Below are positions 20,872-34,288 of a stretch of DNA of 64,000 nucleotides, in pieces. The stretch's first letter is position 1; the number at the start of each line of letters is the position of its first letter. Source of the stretch: Hormiphora californensis (Eukaryota > Ctenophora > Tentaculata > Cydippida > Pleurobrachiidae). The position numbers were made by a program, and so were the translations under genes. The DNA is taken from the NCBI GenBank assembly GCA_020137815.1, contig CM035351.1, forward strand, positions 2,855,409 to 2,919,408, read 5' to 3'. The notes beneath the pieces are model-generated. The model was not told where the DNA came from. It was given only the letters and a program-made list of their open reading frames with translations, and searched no databases.

Positions 20872-22053
20872 CTAGAAATCCATGGTTTGAGTTTCACTGC
20901 ACAGCGAGGGTTGTGGATCTTGTACGGTCTGAGTCTCCATGTCCAGCCAACTACCACCATGATTCTCCCTTTCCTTTCTCACTTTAGTCTGTGTCTGAAT
21001 ACTGTTTGTATACCAGTTGGTCTGACAGTCCCTATCCGATGTTGGGCCTCCCTCCTGGTCCTTTCCAGCCGCGGTCTGAGATGCAAAACACACCCTATCA
21101 ACCCTCTCCTCAGTTTGCACCTCTCCGTCTAGATACTCCACAAAATCACAATCTGACAGGGAAAATGGATCATCTGGACAAAGGAGGGTCTGCGTGCCGA
21201 AGGAGCTGTGTTCTGTGACTGTTTGGGTACTGAATTCGTTCCAATAGTGCTGCTGTTGCTGTTGCCGTGTTGAGTTTGGAACTTCAAAGTGGTACCCCTC
21301 CTCTGGTCTCGTGTCACCCCAACCTCCCCACCCTGTAGGTACTGGTGGTGCAGTGTGAGGTGTAGGGGGAGCCGCTAAACGACGCCGTTTCTCCGGTAAC
21401 AAATCATGTTGTTGCTGTTGGTGTTGTGATTCTCCCTGCTGGGCTGTTTGCGGAGGTGGCCTCGTTTCTATAAGAATCGTATTCCCAAGTTCTGAGTTAT
21501 TACTAGTACTTGCTGCCATGTTCGCCTGCATTTGTTGTATCTCTTTCACTAGGCTGATAATAAGCCGGGCTCCCGCATCTGTTGGTGTAGAAGTGGCTGT
21601 GATGGTTTGGCGGTCTTGTGTGTGTTTCTCCTTGACATGTCGAGAAAGGGAGGAGTAACCACTAAACTTTCTCTCGCACTGGCCACACTGTATTAACCCA
21701 CTCGAACAGTCCCTATAGTGTCTCTTCCATGTTGTTCGAGATGAGAAGGTTTTGGTACAAACTGAGCAAGTGTAGGGTTGACCATCACGGTGCATACAAT
21801 CATAGTGATTTCGAAGGAACTGAAATCTCGTCCAAACTTTGGTAAACTGATTACAATCAGGCACGGGACAAAGGAACTGTTTTGGGAAGTCAACATTTTG
21901 GTGTGCCCGGCGGATGTGTGTCCGGAACTTTATGGCATCAGAAAGCACCTCTGTGCAGGGAGAGGGAGGCGTAGACGAGTAAAGATGGGGATATTTGGAG
22001 CAGGTCCAAACCCGGCACTCCAAATCGGACTGGTCAACTCGCAAAGCTGACAT
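20872..22053 (-). CDS. ATMIN/ASCIZ-like zinc-finger protein with LC8-binding TQT cluster
   Basis: Intronless, 393 residues from the ATG at 22053. The N-terminal third has four zinc-finger-like segments: CRVWTCSKYPH..THIRRAH, CPVPDCNQ..LRNHYDCMH, CSVCTKTF..KRHYRDC and CGQCERKF..SRHVKEKH. This spacing resembles ATMIN (ASCIZ), a transcription factor that activates the dynein light chain gene DYNLL1 and is bound by its product. The C-terminal part is rich in TQT-type motifs typical of LC8 partners: FSTQTVTEH, FGTQTLL, GEVQTEE, FASQTAAG, DCQTNW, SIQTQTKV, METQTVQ and SETQTMDF at the very end. Poly-Gln and Pro-rich linkers lie between. The frame is open to 22233 but the extra part includes a membrane-like stretch unlike the family, so I start at MSALRVDQ. 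Confidence 0.75.
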   Translation of the reverse strand: MSALRVDQSDLECRVWTCSKYPHLYSSTPPSPCTEVLSDAIKFRTHIRRAHQNVDFPKQFLCPVPDCNQFTKVWTRFQFLRNHYDCMHRDGQPYTCSVCTKTFSSRTTWKRHYRDCSSGLIQCGQCERKFSGYSSLSRHVKEKHTQDRQTITATSTPTDAGARLIISLVKEIQQMQANMAASTSNNSELGNTILIETRPPPQTAQQGESQHQQQQHDLLPEKRRRLAAPPTPHTAPPVPTGWGGWGDTRPEEGYHFEVPNSTRQQQQQHYWNEFSTQTVTEHSSFGTQTLLCPDDPFSLSDCDFVEYLDGEVQTEERVDRVCFASQTAAGKDQEGGPTSDRDCQTNWYTNSIQTQTKVRKERENHGGSWLDMETQTVQDPQPSLCSETQTMDF

Positions 22054-22304
22054 GACTATGACAACACAAGGGTGAGGGTGATCAGAGAAACACAGATACC
22101 AAACTGAACAAAGAAGGGTTGTCAAAAGCAAAACATAGAAAGCTGTAGAATTGAAAAGGGGCGATCGATCAACAGAAATCCCTACACAATTGGCCGGAAT
22201 TAAATGTACACTCACACACATACGAACATACAAAACACTCCACGCTGAAACGCATATTGAGCGATGTATGAACGCCTGCTATGTGCGCGTGAGTGCCTGT
22301 AACG

Positions 22305-22318
22305 GCGTGACGTCACGC
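22305..22318. promoter_or_regulatory. CRE/ATF-type palindrome upstream of the ATMIN-like gene
   Basis: GCGTGACGTCACGC contains the perfect TGACGTCA octamer, about 250 bases upstream of the predicted start codon of the minus-strand ATMIN-like gene. Binding is inferred from sequence only. Confidence 0.5.
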
Positions 22319-24780
22319 GCATACTGACACAGAGAGAGATTCTTTATTTAGCCATTCCCTGTGTGCTGCCCTCCCATTATGCGTTGGTTTTGGATCTCCT
22401 CAACATCTCTTCAACCCATCCCTACAACCCATCTTTTCCATCATAATATTACTGTTTCTGCATGAGTGTGTATTCAGATATTATATGTGTGTGAGAATGT
22501 TTAGCTCCGTCTATATTTTCAATGTGTGTGCAGCATTTTCGATTTCCACCAATATTCTTTCAATTCTTCTTTTTCGCTCCTCTCTAGAAGATCCAAAACC
22601 AACGCGAGGGTAAATACACACAGGGTCGGGAGAAAAAACACAAATTCTAAAAAAGAAGACTACAAGACCGGTAAGTGGTGTACTCGTTTTGTCTATCTGA
22701 TCACCTTTCTGCTAATTCAACGATCCGGAATCCGCGTGGAGAGAGAGAGATGTAATCTGTGTTCAGTAAAACTGCATTATCGCCTGTTTTGTCCTGATCT
22801 CTAAAAACCAACACCATCCCAACACCGCTCATCCAGAAATGATTCTTCACAGTTTCAGCCGTGGGATGGTAATGGTTATGGGATGTGTGTAGTGGAGGCT
22901 CTTGCGGTGTTTTCCGCGCCGTGGGGGCTTCTGCTTGTGTCGTTGCTGGTAACTTCCACCTCTCACATAACAAGTCCGATTCAGTCCACCTCCGCGTGGT
23001 CCATCCTGGTAACGTCAATCTGTTAAGGGAGAGAGAGAGTGGGTGAGCGAGTTAGAGAGAGTTCTGAGAGAGTGACGGCTAAATGACTACGGACGTCCAG
23101 ACAACTTCTGGATTCTGACTCACGTCAACCCCGCTATATACAGCAACCCCTGAGGGCTCTGCCCGTCGACCCGGCTGCTGTCGCCTGCAAAACAGCTCTC
23201 TTGCCCATGGCTGTCTTTATGACAGGGCAGAGATAAACCCAGTAATAACCAAGTAGGGGCTGGTCGCCCCTGGGGAACCCCTGCCCAAATTTGCACCTAA
23301 AAACCTCTGCCTATTTAACCCCCACACCCTATTTGTTCCAAAAAACAGATCTAGACACAAAATAACTTACCCTACCACTACTTCAAACGTAACGAGCGAA
23401 AACGCCATGGTGAACAAAGTCCGACCCAGGCCGAACAAACTGTGCGCACAGTTCCAAGCCCAAGTTCTAGACTCCTCAGACACACCCTACCCCCCCCCCC
23501 CCCTAATCCCAAGCTCCGCACATGCGTGATCTCCACACCTACAACAAATCACCGAGCCTCAGACACGCACACCCCAAAACAAGGCAAGTGACAAACCTAC
23601 AAATCTGAAAGACCCTTTAGTAGTCAGGGAAAAGCCCATTACAGTTTGGGACACTTAAACAATGGTACCCTTATTCAAATAGCAGACACGCTTACACTGA
23701 GACCCCTCGCATTAATTACGCGAAGCCTTGAGTGAACTGATACTGGTCAAATGCACTCAGGGACAACCATAGACGTTGTTTTACAGCAACTAATCTATAA
23801 CCTGGCCACCCGGCGATGGCAACATCGCCTGACCGGACCCTTGGGTCGTACTTGTGAATACATTACTAGCTAGCTTAGACTACAAGACCCTTGGTGTAAA
23901 GATAAGCATTTAATCCCTTGATAGGTAATCAATGATATCCGGCAAATCACCTACTTCCACAGTTGTCGTGACAGTGGTAACCAAAGACCAACCAATTGGA
24001 CGGTAAGTCCCATCACATGTCTGCGGGGAAAGATTTCTCCGTGCCAAATCCGACACAGACTCGCATGCTCCTTTTGCGGTACCATAAAGAGACTGCTGGG
24101 AAACCAGTGGAATCTAAGTGGAATCATACCGACAGTGACCCTGCGTGTGGGGGTCATCTGGCAAGGAGTGAGGTCAGTAACGGGCCGGCTGAGGGGTCAT
24201 CAATAACCTCAGCATGGGGTGGAACGACGGGAGGTACTGAACACACACACACACACACAGTTTCAGCCGTGACTCCATCACGTCCTATTATATCCCTCCT
24301 ATATCACACTGTATTATCTGGGGCCCTGATTCCGCTCCCTAAATACACAGCACGTGAAGCATGTAGATTCAGCATGTCAATCCCTAAACAATAACCCTCC
24401 CGATAATCTAAGTTTGCTATCTGCTAATAGTTGAGAGCTGCTGCTACGTGTATTTCCAATAATAAAAACAGCCGGTTTACATCTCGTTTACCAGTTTTTC
24501 GCCAACTTTTTGTGGCCCGTTTTCTTGTTTCAAGCACGGAATGAGCCCACCAGCGTCTCCTATCAACTAATGCCTGCTGTAGATATCAGAATATGCCGGT
24601 AATATGCCCAATTAGGGCCATTTACACCCGGAACCAACTCCTGCCTTCTTTGTCCGTTCCTTTGTTCGTCCGCCCAACACACACAGAAAACAGTGAATTA
24701 GCTTAGCTAGCAGCATCCGACCTATTATTCCATGTAAGGAATAAATGGCAACCCCGTGACTCTGCCGCGCTGCCCAAATA
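22319..24780. other. Intergenic region, no supported gene
   Basis: Between the ATMIN-like gene and the four-TM pair. A minus-strand open frame of 105 codons (23018-22701) begins MTLPGWTTRRWTESD, but has no recognised homology and no convincing splice link to the ATMIN-like gene. A CCCC-rich tract lies at about 23489-23503 and a short CA repeat at 24242-24259. Both arms may contain promoters and 5' UTR. Confidence 0.5.
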
Positions 24781-24793
24781 TGGCATAAACTGT

Positions 24794-24914
24794 GTCACGT
24801 GCACGCTGCATCTGAGTCACGTGACTGTAGGTAGCCAATAGCATTGCTGCCAGGGAGCTGAGAGAGCTGGAGTAATGTTTACACTCTCAACTGCAGCGTG
24901 CCTCTATATATATT
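24794..24914 (+). promoter_or_regulatory. Paired GTCACGTG E-boxes and a TATA-like box
   Basis: GTCACGTGC at 24794-24802 and the palindrome GTCACGTGAC at 24816-24825 match CLEAR/MiT-TFE or USF-type E-boxes. TCTATATATATT lies at 24903-24914. Together they look like a promoter for the plus-strand four-TM gene whose ATG is at 25264, with a likely 5' UTR intron ending at the TGTAG just before the start. Confidence 0.45.
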
Positions 24915-25263
24915 GCCTCTCTGTATCTGTATGTGGTGAAGAAAGGGAGATCTCTCCACTTTGGATCTATTGAATCTGAGATATTACTTGCACATGAAAT
25001 ATACATATACCAAGCCACCTGTTAGCATTGTCAGTTATACACAGAAGAAAGAAATATAAAAACTGTTTGTCATCCCTTCCTACTGCACATTCCCTTACCC
25101 CTTTTTTGAGAACGCAGATATCGGGTTTTTCTACAATTACCGGGTCCGGGTTTATGGCCCAAAGTGAGATGTTTTTTATCACTGGAAACTGGTTACAATA
25201 ACGATGTATTATTATTACTCCCCCACCCCTAAAAACTAACCCCATAATTCCAATGTAGGATAT

Positions 25264-26035
25264 GTTGGAGAAACGAGACAGAAAATACTACAAGCAGCTG
25301 GCAGTATGCTTCCTGGCCATGTCTGTACCACTATTAGCTGGTGCCTTTGTGGCTGGCATATCTGCTGAATGGCACACCGCGACATTTCACCTCCTGGTCC
25401 CTTACTGGGCTGCATTCCCCTTCATCGCCATGGGTGGGTGCCTCTGGATGGCTGCCAGGACAGGTAAAAGGTGGCCTCTTGGTGTGTGGATCCCATTTTT
25501 CTTCCTCTCCCTGGGGGCCATTACCTTCTATCTTATCTACATGAACTATGAGAAAGCGTACCTTCTGGATCGGTTCCCGTGTTATGTTCAAACCAACTAC
25601 TACCAAGACAAGACAAGGTGTATGTGTACGGGACAGGATTATGATACGGGCTACCTGATTGTGTCTGGACCGTCCACTATTGATAGATGTGTCCGGGCCC
25701 TAAATATAGCAGCTATTGCCGCTAATATCTCCTATGCTATCATGTGTTTTGCAGTTGTCCCTCTCTTCCTGTCCTTTATTCTGGTGTGCAATGATTTGTG
25801 TTGTATCAGCTGCAGGAGGGCTAGTAGCATGCCCCAGGTTATTGTCACTGGTGGACAGCCCGGGGTACCCCAACAAGCCATTGCGGTCCAGAGGCAGGTG
25901 ATCACATACAGGACAGACGAGCAGCCTGGTAGTAGCAGTGGGGTCGCACCGGCAGCAGCGGGGCCACTACCAAAGAAACAACAACTTCTACAAGCTCAAC
26001 AACCACCTGCTGGGCAGGTCCCTCATTCTTTCTAA
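25264..26035 (+). CDS. Four-transmembrane protein, intact copy
   Basis: Single coding exon, about 256-257 residues starting MLEKRDRKYYKQ. Four hydrophobic segments: LAVCFLAMSVPLLAGAFVAG, LVPYWAAFPFIAMGGCLW, WIPFFFLSLGAITFYLIY and AANISYAIMCFAVVPLFLSF. A loop between the third and fourth holds cysteines (PCYVQ, RCMCTG, IDRC) and is probably extracellular; after the fourth come CNDLCCISCRR, with possible palmitoylation cysteines, and a Gln/Pro/Ala-rich cytoplasmic tail ending QVPHSF. The general shape is that of MS4A or tetraspanin-like proteins but I do not recognise a named family. An AG just before the ATG suggests a 5' UTR intron. AATAAA at about 26062 is a probable poly(A) signal. A broken paralog follows 330 bases downstream. 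Confidence 0.8.
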
Positions 26036-26369
26036 AAACACTCAGATTTTAGCCCAAGAACTAATAAAAACTCTGCGATTTTCATGATATTTTTTCTACC
26101 CAACAATGCTATTGAACACTCCGAGGGGATGCCGTTTCGTTATTCTTCACGTGTGTGTGTTTGTCTGTGTGTACACTTGCTGCTGCACTGTGTGTAGTGA
26201 GATTTTCTTTATAACAATTTGTCATTGTAAGCACTCTCTGTTGTTGTGTGCCGCGCACATACTTTCTAAACACCCATCGTGTCAGTCCTATTTCTACTTC
26301 CTTCACCCGACACTTCTCTCTGTTTTCTCTAGTTGTAAACCTTGTCTCCCTCTTTCTAGCACTGCCGTT

Positions 26370-26993
26370 ATGATCGACAAACAGGACCGGAAACACTACT
26401 TCCGACTTGGTGTGTCCTACACCGTTATTGGAGCCGTGTTCCTGCTTTGCGGTTTTGTTGGTGGAGTATCGGCTGAGTGGCATGGGAATCTTGTACATAT
26501 TCTGTTACCATGGTACCTCGTCTTCCCGGCTATCGGTATGGCTGGCTGTATGTTCGGGGCCCACTACACAGGGAAAAGGATGGCCCCTGGGGATTTGGAT
26601 TCCATTTTTCTTGGTTCATATCGTTGTTTTGTTCTGGCAACTTGCCTGTATGTGGTACAACGGAATGGAGTTATACATTAAATACCCCTGTTACACACAG
26701 ACCTAACAGGTTGACCGGTGAAGACCGGTGTATCTGTGTTAATGATGCTGATAATTACATGACGATGGGTGGAAAAACAACGATCGATCCTTGTGTTCGG
26801 GTTCTAACCTTTATCAACGTGCTAGCCCAGATATCTTATTGCACCATGGTCATCTCTCTGATCCCTATCTTTATCTCCTTCATTCTGGTGTGTAATGATT
26901 TGTGTTGTGTGCAGCTGTAGGAGGGCTAACAGTATGCCCCAGGTTCTGGTTACACAGGGTGGGGTAACACAGACCGTCGGTTCTACAAAGTGA
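26370..26993 (+). pseudogene. Second four-transmembrane gene copy, three +1 interruptions
   Basis: Begins MIDKQDRKHYFRLGVSY and parallels the upstream copy along its length (GVSAEWHGN, GKRWPLGIWIPFF, IKYPCYTQT, DRCICVN, TIDPCVRVL, FISFILVCNDLCC, SCRRANSMPQV), but the frame changes three times: near 26573-26581, 26702-26705 and 26907-26911. At each site dropping one base restores alignment with the intact copy; the total (624 bases) is then 206 codons plus stop. It lacks the long Gln/Pro tail of copy 1. Either a young pseudogene, an unpolished sequence, or a frameshifted gene. Like copy 1, it is preceded by a TTTCTAG acceptor close to the ATG. Confidence 0.75.
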
Positions 26994-27719
26994 TGCCCCT
27001 GGACCAAGTGTGGCTGTTATGGTACAGCAGGATGCCGGTCCTCTACCGACCAAGCAGCCTCATGCCTACTGAACTGTGGTTTCTTGACCGTGCTATGATT
27101 CTTCTCTATTTCAAAGGACACACATTCAACAATCATACTATTATTAAAGCAAATAGGGAAATCCAGTGTAACGTTTTTTACCTTATATGGCATTTAGCAC
27201 GTGCAGGTTTAGAGCCTAGAGGTGAACTGTGGAGTACTATTGGAGTGGGGCCAGGAGTCGGAGCCGTTGCCAATGGCATGGTTGCTACTGTTATACTGCA
27301 CGTGCACGTGCATTTGATCTTGCTTTAGTCTGTTTCACTGTTCCAGCTAATTATATGCTCTCTCAGCGACAATTGGAGTTATTCACGCAAGATCTCACCG
27401 CTATTCTCTACTTTTCCATACACTGAGGGGTTCAAATGCAGCATCACCAAAAGAAGTGCAGAGAGAACGAACAAGACGTTAGAGGTTAAACAGAACCGAT
27501 GATCAATCTCAGAGATTAAGGCAGATGAATACTGCAAGCAGACGAAATAGTAAGTTCTTTTATAACTTTGATCGCCGGATCATCATTTGACGTTCTGAAA
27601 CCAGAAACTCGCAGCGATCCCGCCTGAGCTCCTTCTAAGGTACCGTTACTTAAGATGGGATAGTGCATGTCATTAGTTAGACTGATGATGTCAGTGTTCC
27701 CTATTCCAGCTACCAATAC

Positions 27720-27768
27720 CATTTCCCCGAAATTCGCCCGTAGGGCGAACGGGTTTACTAGTGTTAGT
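27720..27768. repeat. Dispersed repeat copy, matches 39125-39172
   Basis: GAAATTCGCCCGTAGGGCGA and ACGGGTTTACTAGTGT match the copy at about 39129 nearly base for base; upstream GATGTCAGTGTTCC and AGCTACCA are shared too. An unclassified repeat between the four-TM pair and KAT5. Confidence 0.6.
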
Positions 27769-27986
27769 TAATTTAGAAACATTGAACAATATTAGTAATT
27801 GATTTTAGGTTTCTTTTTATACCTCTTATTACTTGTGTGTAGAGTCGTTTTTTGATGGTCAGAACGAAGAATTGTTATTTTATACTCCGTTTACTTGTAT
27901 GATCAATTGAACCCCTGACATCTTCATTTATTAACGTTCATTGAATTATTTAATTCTTCCCTAATCCGATCTCATTCTCAATAGCA

Positions 27987-30337
<2,351 letters not shown>

Positions 30338-30466
30338 TGTGTGTGAGGGAGACAAGGTTTTCAGAGTTTGTGTAAGAGTTGTTTAGTTTGTACCCGGCCA
30401 TTCTTTGCTGAAGAAGGCCTGGTACAATTACATGCTCCACAAATCGGGGACAAATCGAAGTTGACC

Positions 30467-30661
30467 GGGGGGTGGTCATGTTAATTTGTGTAACAATGGG
30501 ACTTTTTTTGAATCATTAACATCGATTAACAAAATAGGAAAATCTATAGAAAGCGGCCTGAGCTAGAAGCTCAAATAGGCCATTTGTTAATCGATGTTAA
30601 TGATGTGTAACAATACAAACTTTTTCGATGTTAATTAACAAAATTAACATGACCACCCCCC
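30467..30661. mobile_element. 195-bp G-tipped MITE with perfect 8-bp target duplication
   Basis: Left tip GGGGGGTGGTCATGTTAAT and right tip ATTAACATGACCACCCCCC are exact inverted repeats. AGTTGACC flanks both sides (30459-30466 and 30662-30669), a perfect 8-bp duplication. The interior has subterminal inverted copies of ATTAACATCGATTAACAAA. Non-coding; probably in the KAT5 3' UTR. Confidence 0.9.
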
Positions 30662-31375
30662 AGTTGACCTTGTAATTATGTTTGACCAGACGATGGAATC
30701 CTTTGCCCTATATAACAATTGTACTTACAGCTCAGTGTGGGTTCTTTTAATGTTTTATAATCATTTCTGTATTTCAAACTTGACAAAGTATGACTCTTTC
30801 CGAATAGAAAAAGGAACTCTTGGTCGGGTGCCGGTGGTTGTGTGTGACGCGCTGACCGTTCAATAAATACTCGCCTTTTTAGAGCCGCGCATAAAGATGG
30901 GGCAGGCGCGCGCTGCAGTGGCAATTGCAATTTTAATTGCGAGCTTTTGATTTTTTTTCGGCGGAAAAAAGTCAAAAGCGACCCGTAAAAAAGGCCACAT
31001 GCTACCCACTTAAAGGGTGTTGTATCACCCTGCAGAGGATATGCCAAGCTACCCACGGATATCATACTGTGGAGTCACCTGTTCTGGTCCTCTCACAATA
31101 TCAAGCATAAAGATTACGTGTCGGGTGCACCACCACTCACCAGACAAGCTGTATGGCGGCGCCATACTCCATTTGATTCTCAAATTGAGCGTGACAGTGC
31201 GCTCAGATAAGGTCGCGGCGCCAGACAGTAGACAAGAAATTGCTGAGTCCCCTGCTAGTGACTAGTGTTCCGGGTCGCTGTCTCAATCGCATGATGCGGT
31301 TAGTTGCCTGTGGTCTGTGTGTCATCTAAATTTTGCAAGCATTGACGTAACGTGAGACCCTTACCTAGACATCCT

Positions 31376-31403
31376 GTCAGGCCAATGCTCTGACCACAGT
31401 TCT

Positions 31404-31439
<36 letters not shown>

Positions 31440-31470
31440 GAGAATGGGTCAGGCCAATGCTCTGACAGTA
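31376..31470. repeat. GA tract flanked by GTCAGGCCAATGCTCTGAC
   Basis: The same 19-base imperfect palindrome stands on both sides of a GA run, and a near copy occurs at about 38657. Unclassified. Confidence 0.6.
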
Positions 31471-31736
31471 GACATCTGTCCCTCACAGAGTTAGTACTGT
31501 TAGTGCAGCTGTTCCTGCGAGGGACAGTGTAGTATAGCCTATTTTTTGCCGTAACCTCTCCGTAGCCATAGACTAATAAAAGCGTTTTATCTAATGCTAC
31601 ACTACGTATGTACAACATCAAATCCGAATAGGACCAACCTTGCACTATTCATCTTCACTGCAACTCTCCGTCGACCCTTTCTATCCGCATCATACCCTCT
31701 GGCCTCTCTCAATCACTAGGAGACATTCTTCCCCTT

Positions 31737-31872
<136 letters not shown>

Positions 31873-32019
31873 CGACCGTCAATTTTATAAACTCTGTTTA
31901 CGAGGGATATTATTCCTTTTATAGACAAATGATCACGAACATTGAACAATATGTCATTACTCACGTACATTTTCATATTGTTATGATATGAAGTAATAAC
32001 AGGCCGTTACACTTTGAAT

Positions 32020-32520
32020 TTCTTGGGTACCGGACAAAAACTCGAATGGACGATAACTCGAACTCGAACTCGAAAATTTCGGACTATAACTCACATTTTG
32101 AAAATCTCGAATCTAGGTGAGTTATAGTCCGGATCTGGTGACTTTTTGTCCGCCCCACTTCTTAGGGTGAGTTAGAGTCCAAAAGGACATTAACTCACCT
32201 CTCATGGGAACTCGAGATTGCGGCCGATAGGCCGGAAACGAGAGTTCACTGGTTTATATTCCCTTAGTAGTGTTAGGACTATTGTTTGGGTTCGAGGTTA
32301 GGGCTGTATTAGGGTTGGGTTGGGTTTTACGGTAAAAACCAGGTGAGTTTCAATTTCGACATTTTGTCCTAGCTATCGACTTTTTGTCCTAGCAAAAAGT
32401 CGAAAATAAAGCGGACAGAAAGTCACCAAAAAATAAAAAGTCGACGCCAATTTTCGGACAATAACTCACTTTCGAGTTACAGTCCAGGTGAGTTAGAGTC
32501 CTAGAGCCGAATTCTTCGTA
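32020..32520. repeat. Cluster of GGACTATAACTCAC / GTGAGTTATAGTCC motifs
   Basis: Degenerate copies of two short motifs, GGAC.ATAACTCAC and TTTTTGTCC, occur many times in both orientations over about 500 bases, with no coding potential. The part at 32272-32310 (TTTGGGTTCGAGGTTAGGG) recurs at 38500-38525 with similar flanks, so it is part of a dispersed repeat. Confidence 0.5.
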
Positions 32521-32739
32521 TTTCTGTATTTTGGAAACAGATGACAGATGCTTATTGTTCATGGAGCTGCTAATTCCTTTCTGCACTCACTCTAAGTCTG
32601 TAATAATTGATTTTTAGTTTGGGTATCACCGCATTGAGTTGAACCCTGTATCATGCAGGTAGCTATTTGTTTATTTAGCCGTCTTTTCCTCTTTCGAAAG
32701 AGAGAAGCATATAATATGATATAATAAACAAAACAGTAG

Positions 32740-32952
32740 TATAGTCGGATTTTTTAATCAAGGGACCTTATTTCAAACGTGCATATCTCCGGTTCCTGAT
32801 GAGATAGAGACTTGAAATTTGGAGGTTGGGAAGATCATGCCAAGTTCTTCATAACCTCCAAATTTCAAGTCTTATCAGGAACCGGAGATATGCGCGTTTG
32901 AAATAACGTCAAAAAGACCCCCCCTGTCCCTTGATTAAAAAATTCGACTATA
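32740..32952. repeat. Palindromic foldback repeat, core family copy 2
   Basis: Ends TATAGTCGGATTTTTTAATC and its complement. The middle carries GATGAGATAGAGACTTGAAA and TTTGGAGGTT, then a loop with AAGATCATGCCAAGTTCTTC and the complementary arm. Non-coding. Confidence 0.8.
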
Positions 32953-33191
32953 TTAGAAAGCTTTCTAATTTCAAATTCTTTTTGAGAAGGAACAAGATTT
33001 TTTTCCTTTATCAGTAGATTCTCACTTTCTCAGATCTCATTCATCACTTTTTGAGAAGCATGTAACTCCTTGTTGTGTTCTAACCCTACAACAGAGCGAT
33101 GACAGAGAGGGTTGAGCAAGGCACTGAGTAGAACTAGAGATTTACTCGATTTATGTACCTACACACATATATATATATATCATTTACATCT

Positions 33192-34012
33192 TAGTCAGGA
33201 CCACTATTGGTGCGCGGTCGTGCCCACGGAAGGAGTGCTTGGATCATCTTGAAACCTGTTTTAAGTTAACTAATGCATATCCAAAAGTGTCTGTAGCTAT
33301 TTGGGTGATGTTCTGACAATCCAATCACGAGTTATGATAAAAAAACAGCCAAAAAAGACGTTTTAAAGTAACAAAAAGGAGGACCTGAACACAGCCCTGA
33401 TATGAAGGGTTGGGGCTATGAAACTTCTTGAGTGGACAGAGAATCGTCCAAATTTGCAGTGTCAACTTTGGAATTGTTTCTATCTTTTGTAGTTATCTAA
33501 TTAGAGCCGTTTAAACATGTGAGAAGATGCTGTAGGGGCCTCTAATACTGTGTATTCTTGCTTGTGAAGTGATCACTTGACGAGATTTACCCAATTAGAG
33601 AGCAGATTAAAGCATACAAGCGGTGAGAGCAAGCAATATGGGTCGGAAACAGTACCAAATTACCCTGTTTTGCAGATCGTCTCACATGTTTAAACGGCTC
33701 TAATTAGATAACTACAAAAGATAGAAACAATTCCAAAGTTGACACTGCAAATTTGGACGATTCTCTGTCCACTCAAGAAGTTTCATAGCCCCAACCCTTC
33801 ATATAAGGGCTGTGTTCAGGTCCTCCTTTTTGTCACTTTAAAACGTCTTTTTTGACTGTTTTTTGGTCATAACTCGTGATTGGATTATCAGAACATCACC
33901 CAAATAGCTACAGACACTTTTGGATATGCATTGGTTAACTTAAAACCGGTTTCAAGATGATCCAAGCACTCCTTCCGTGGGCACGACCGCGCACCAATAG
34001 TGATCCTGACTA
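33192..34012. mobile_element. 821-bp foldback element with arms of about 335 bases
   Basis: 33192-33526 and 33679-34012 are inverted copies with scattered mismatches (more than at 10563-11903, so older). The outer ends read TAGTCAGGA.CACTATTGG. The middle is unique and non-coding. No clear target duplication. Confidence 0.8.
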
Positions 34013-34288
34013 TCTAGGCTCTAGTCATTATCTATAACATATCATTTCTAGTCGCCAGTCTATCGAAGTTACACAAACATTTGTGAATCGGTGCTATGAG
34101 TACACCAGATACCTACACACGTGTTTTTCAATGTCGATGAACCCATGAATTGTTAGAACCAAACTAAGAGATAAAACGTATAAGTAACTAATTACCCACG
34201 TAGGTCTAACTAGTAACTACCCATGTACCTCTGTATCCACGTACCTCTGTATCTGTCTCTGTTCTAACTCTCATTTACAATCACTAGC

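Noticed and set aside
22054-22233. N-terminal extension of the ATMIN-like frame with a hydrophobic stretch
   Set aside because: The family starts close to the first zinc finger and is nuclear; the extension looks like translated 5' UTR.
26370-26993. Introns as the cause of the frame changes in the second four-TM copy
   Set aside because: The nucleotide alignment to copy 1 is collinear with single-base differences; there is no room for introns.
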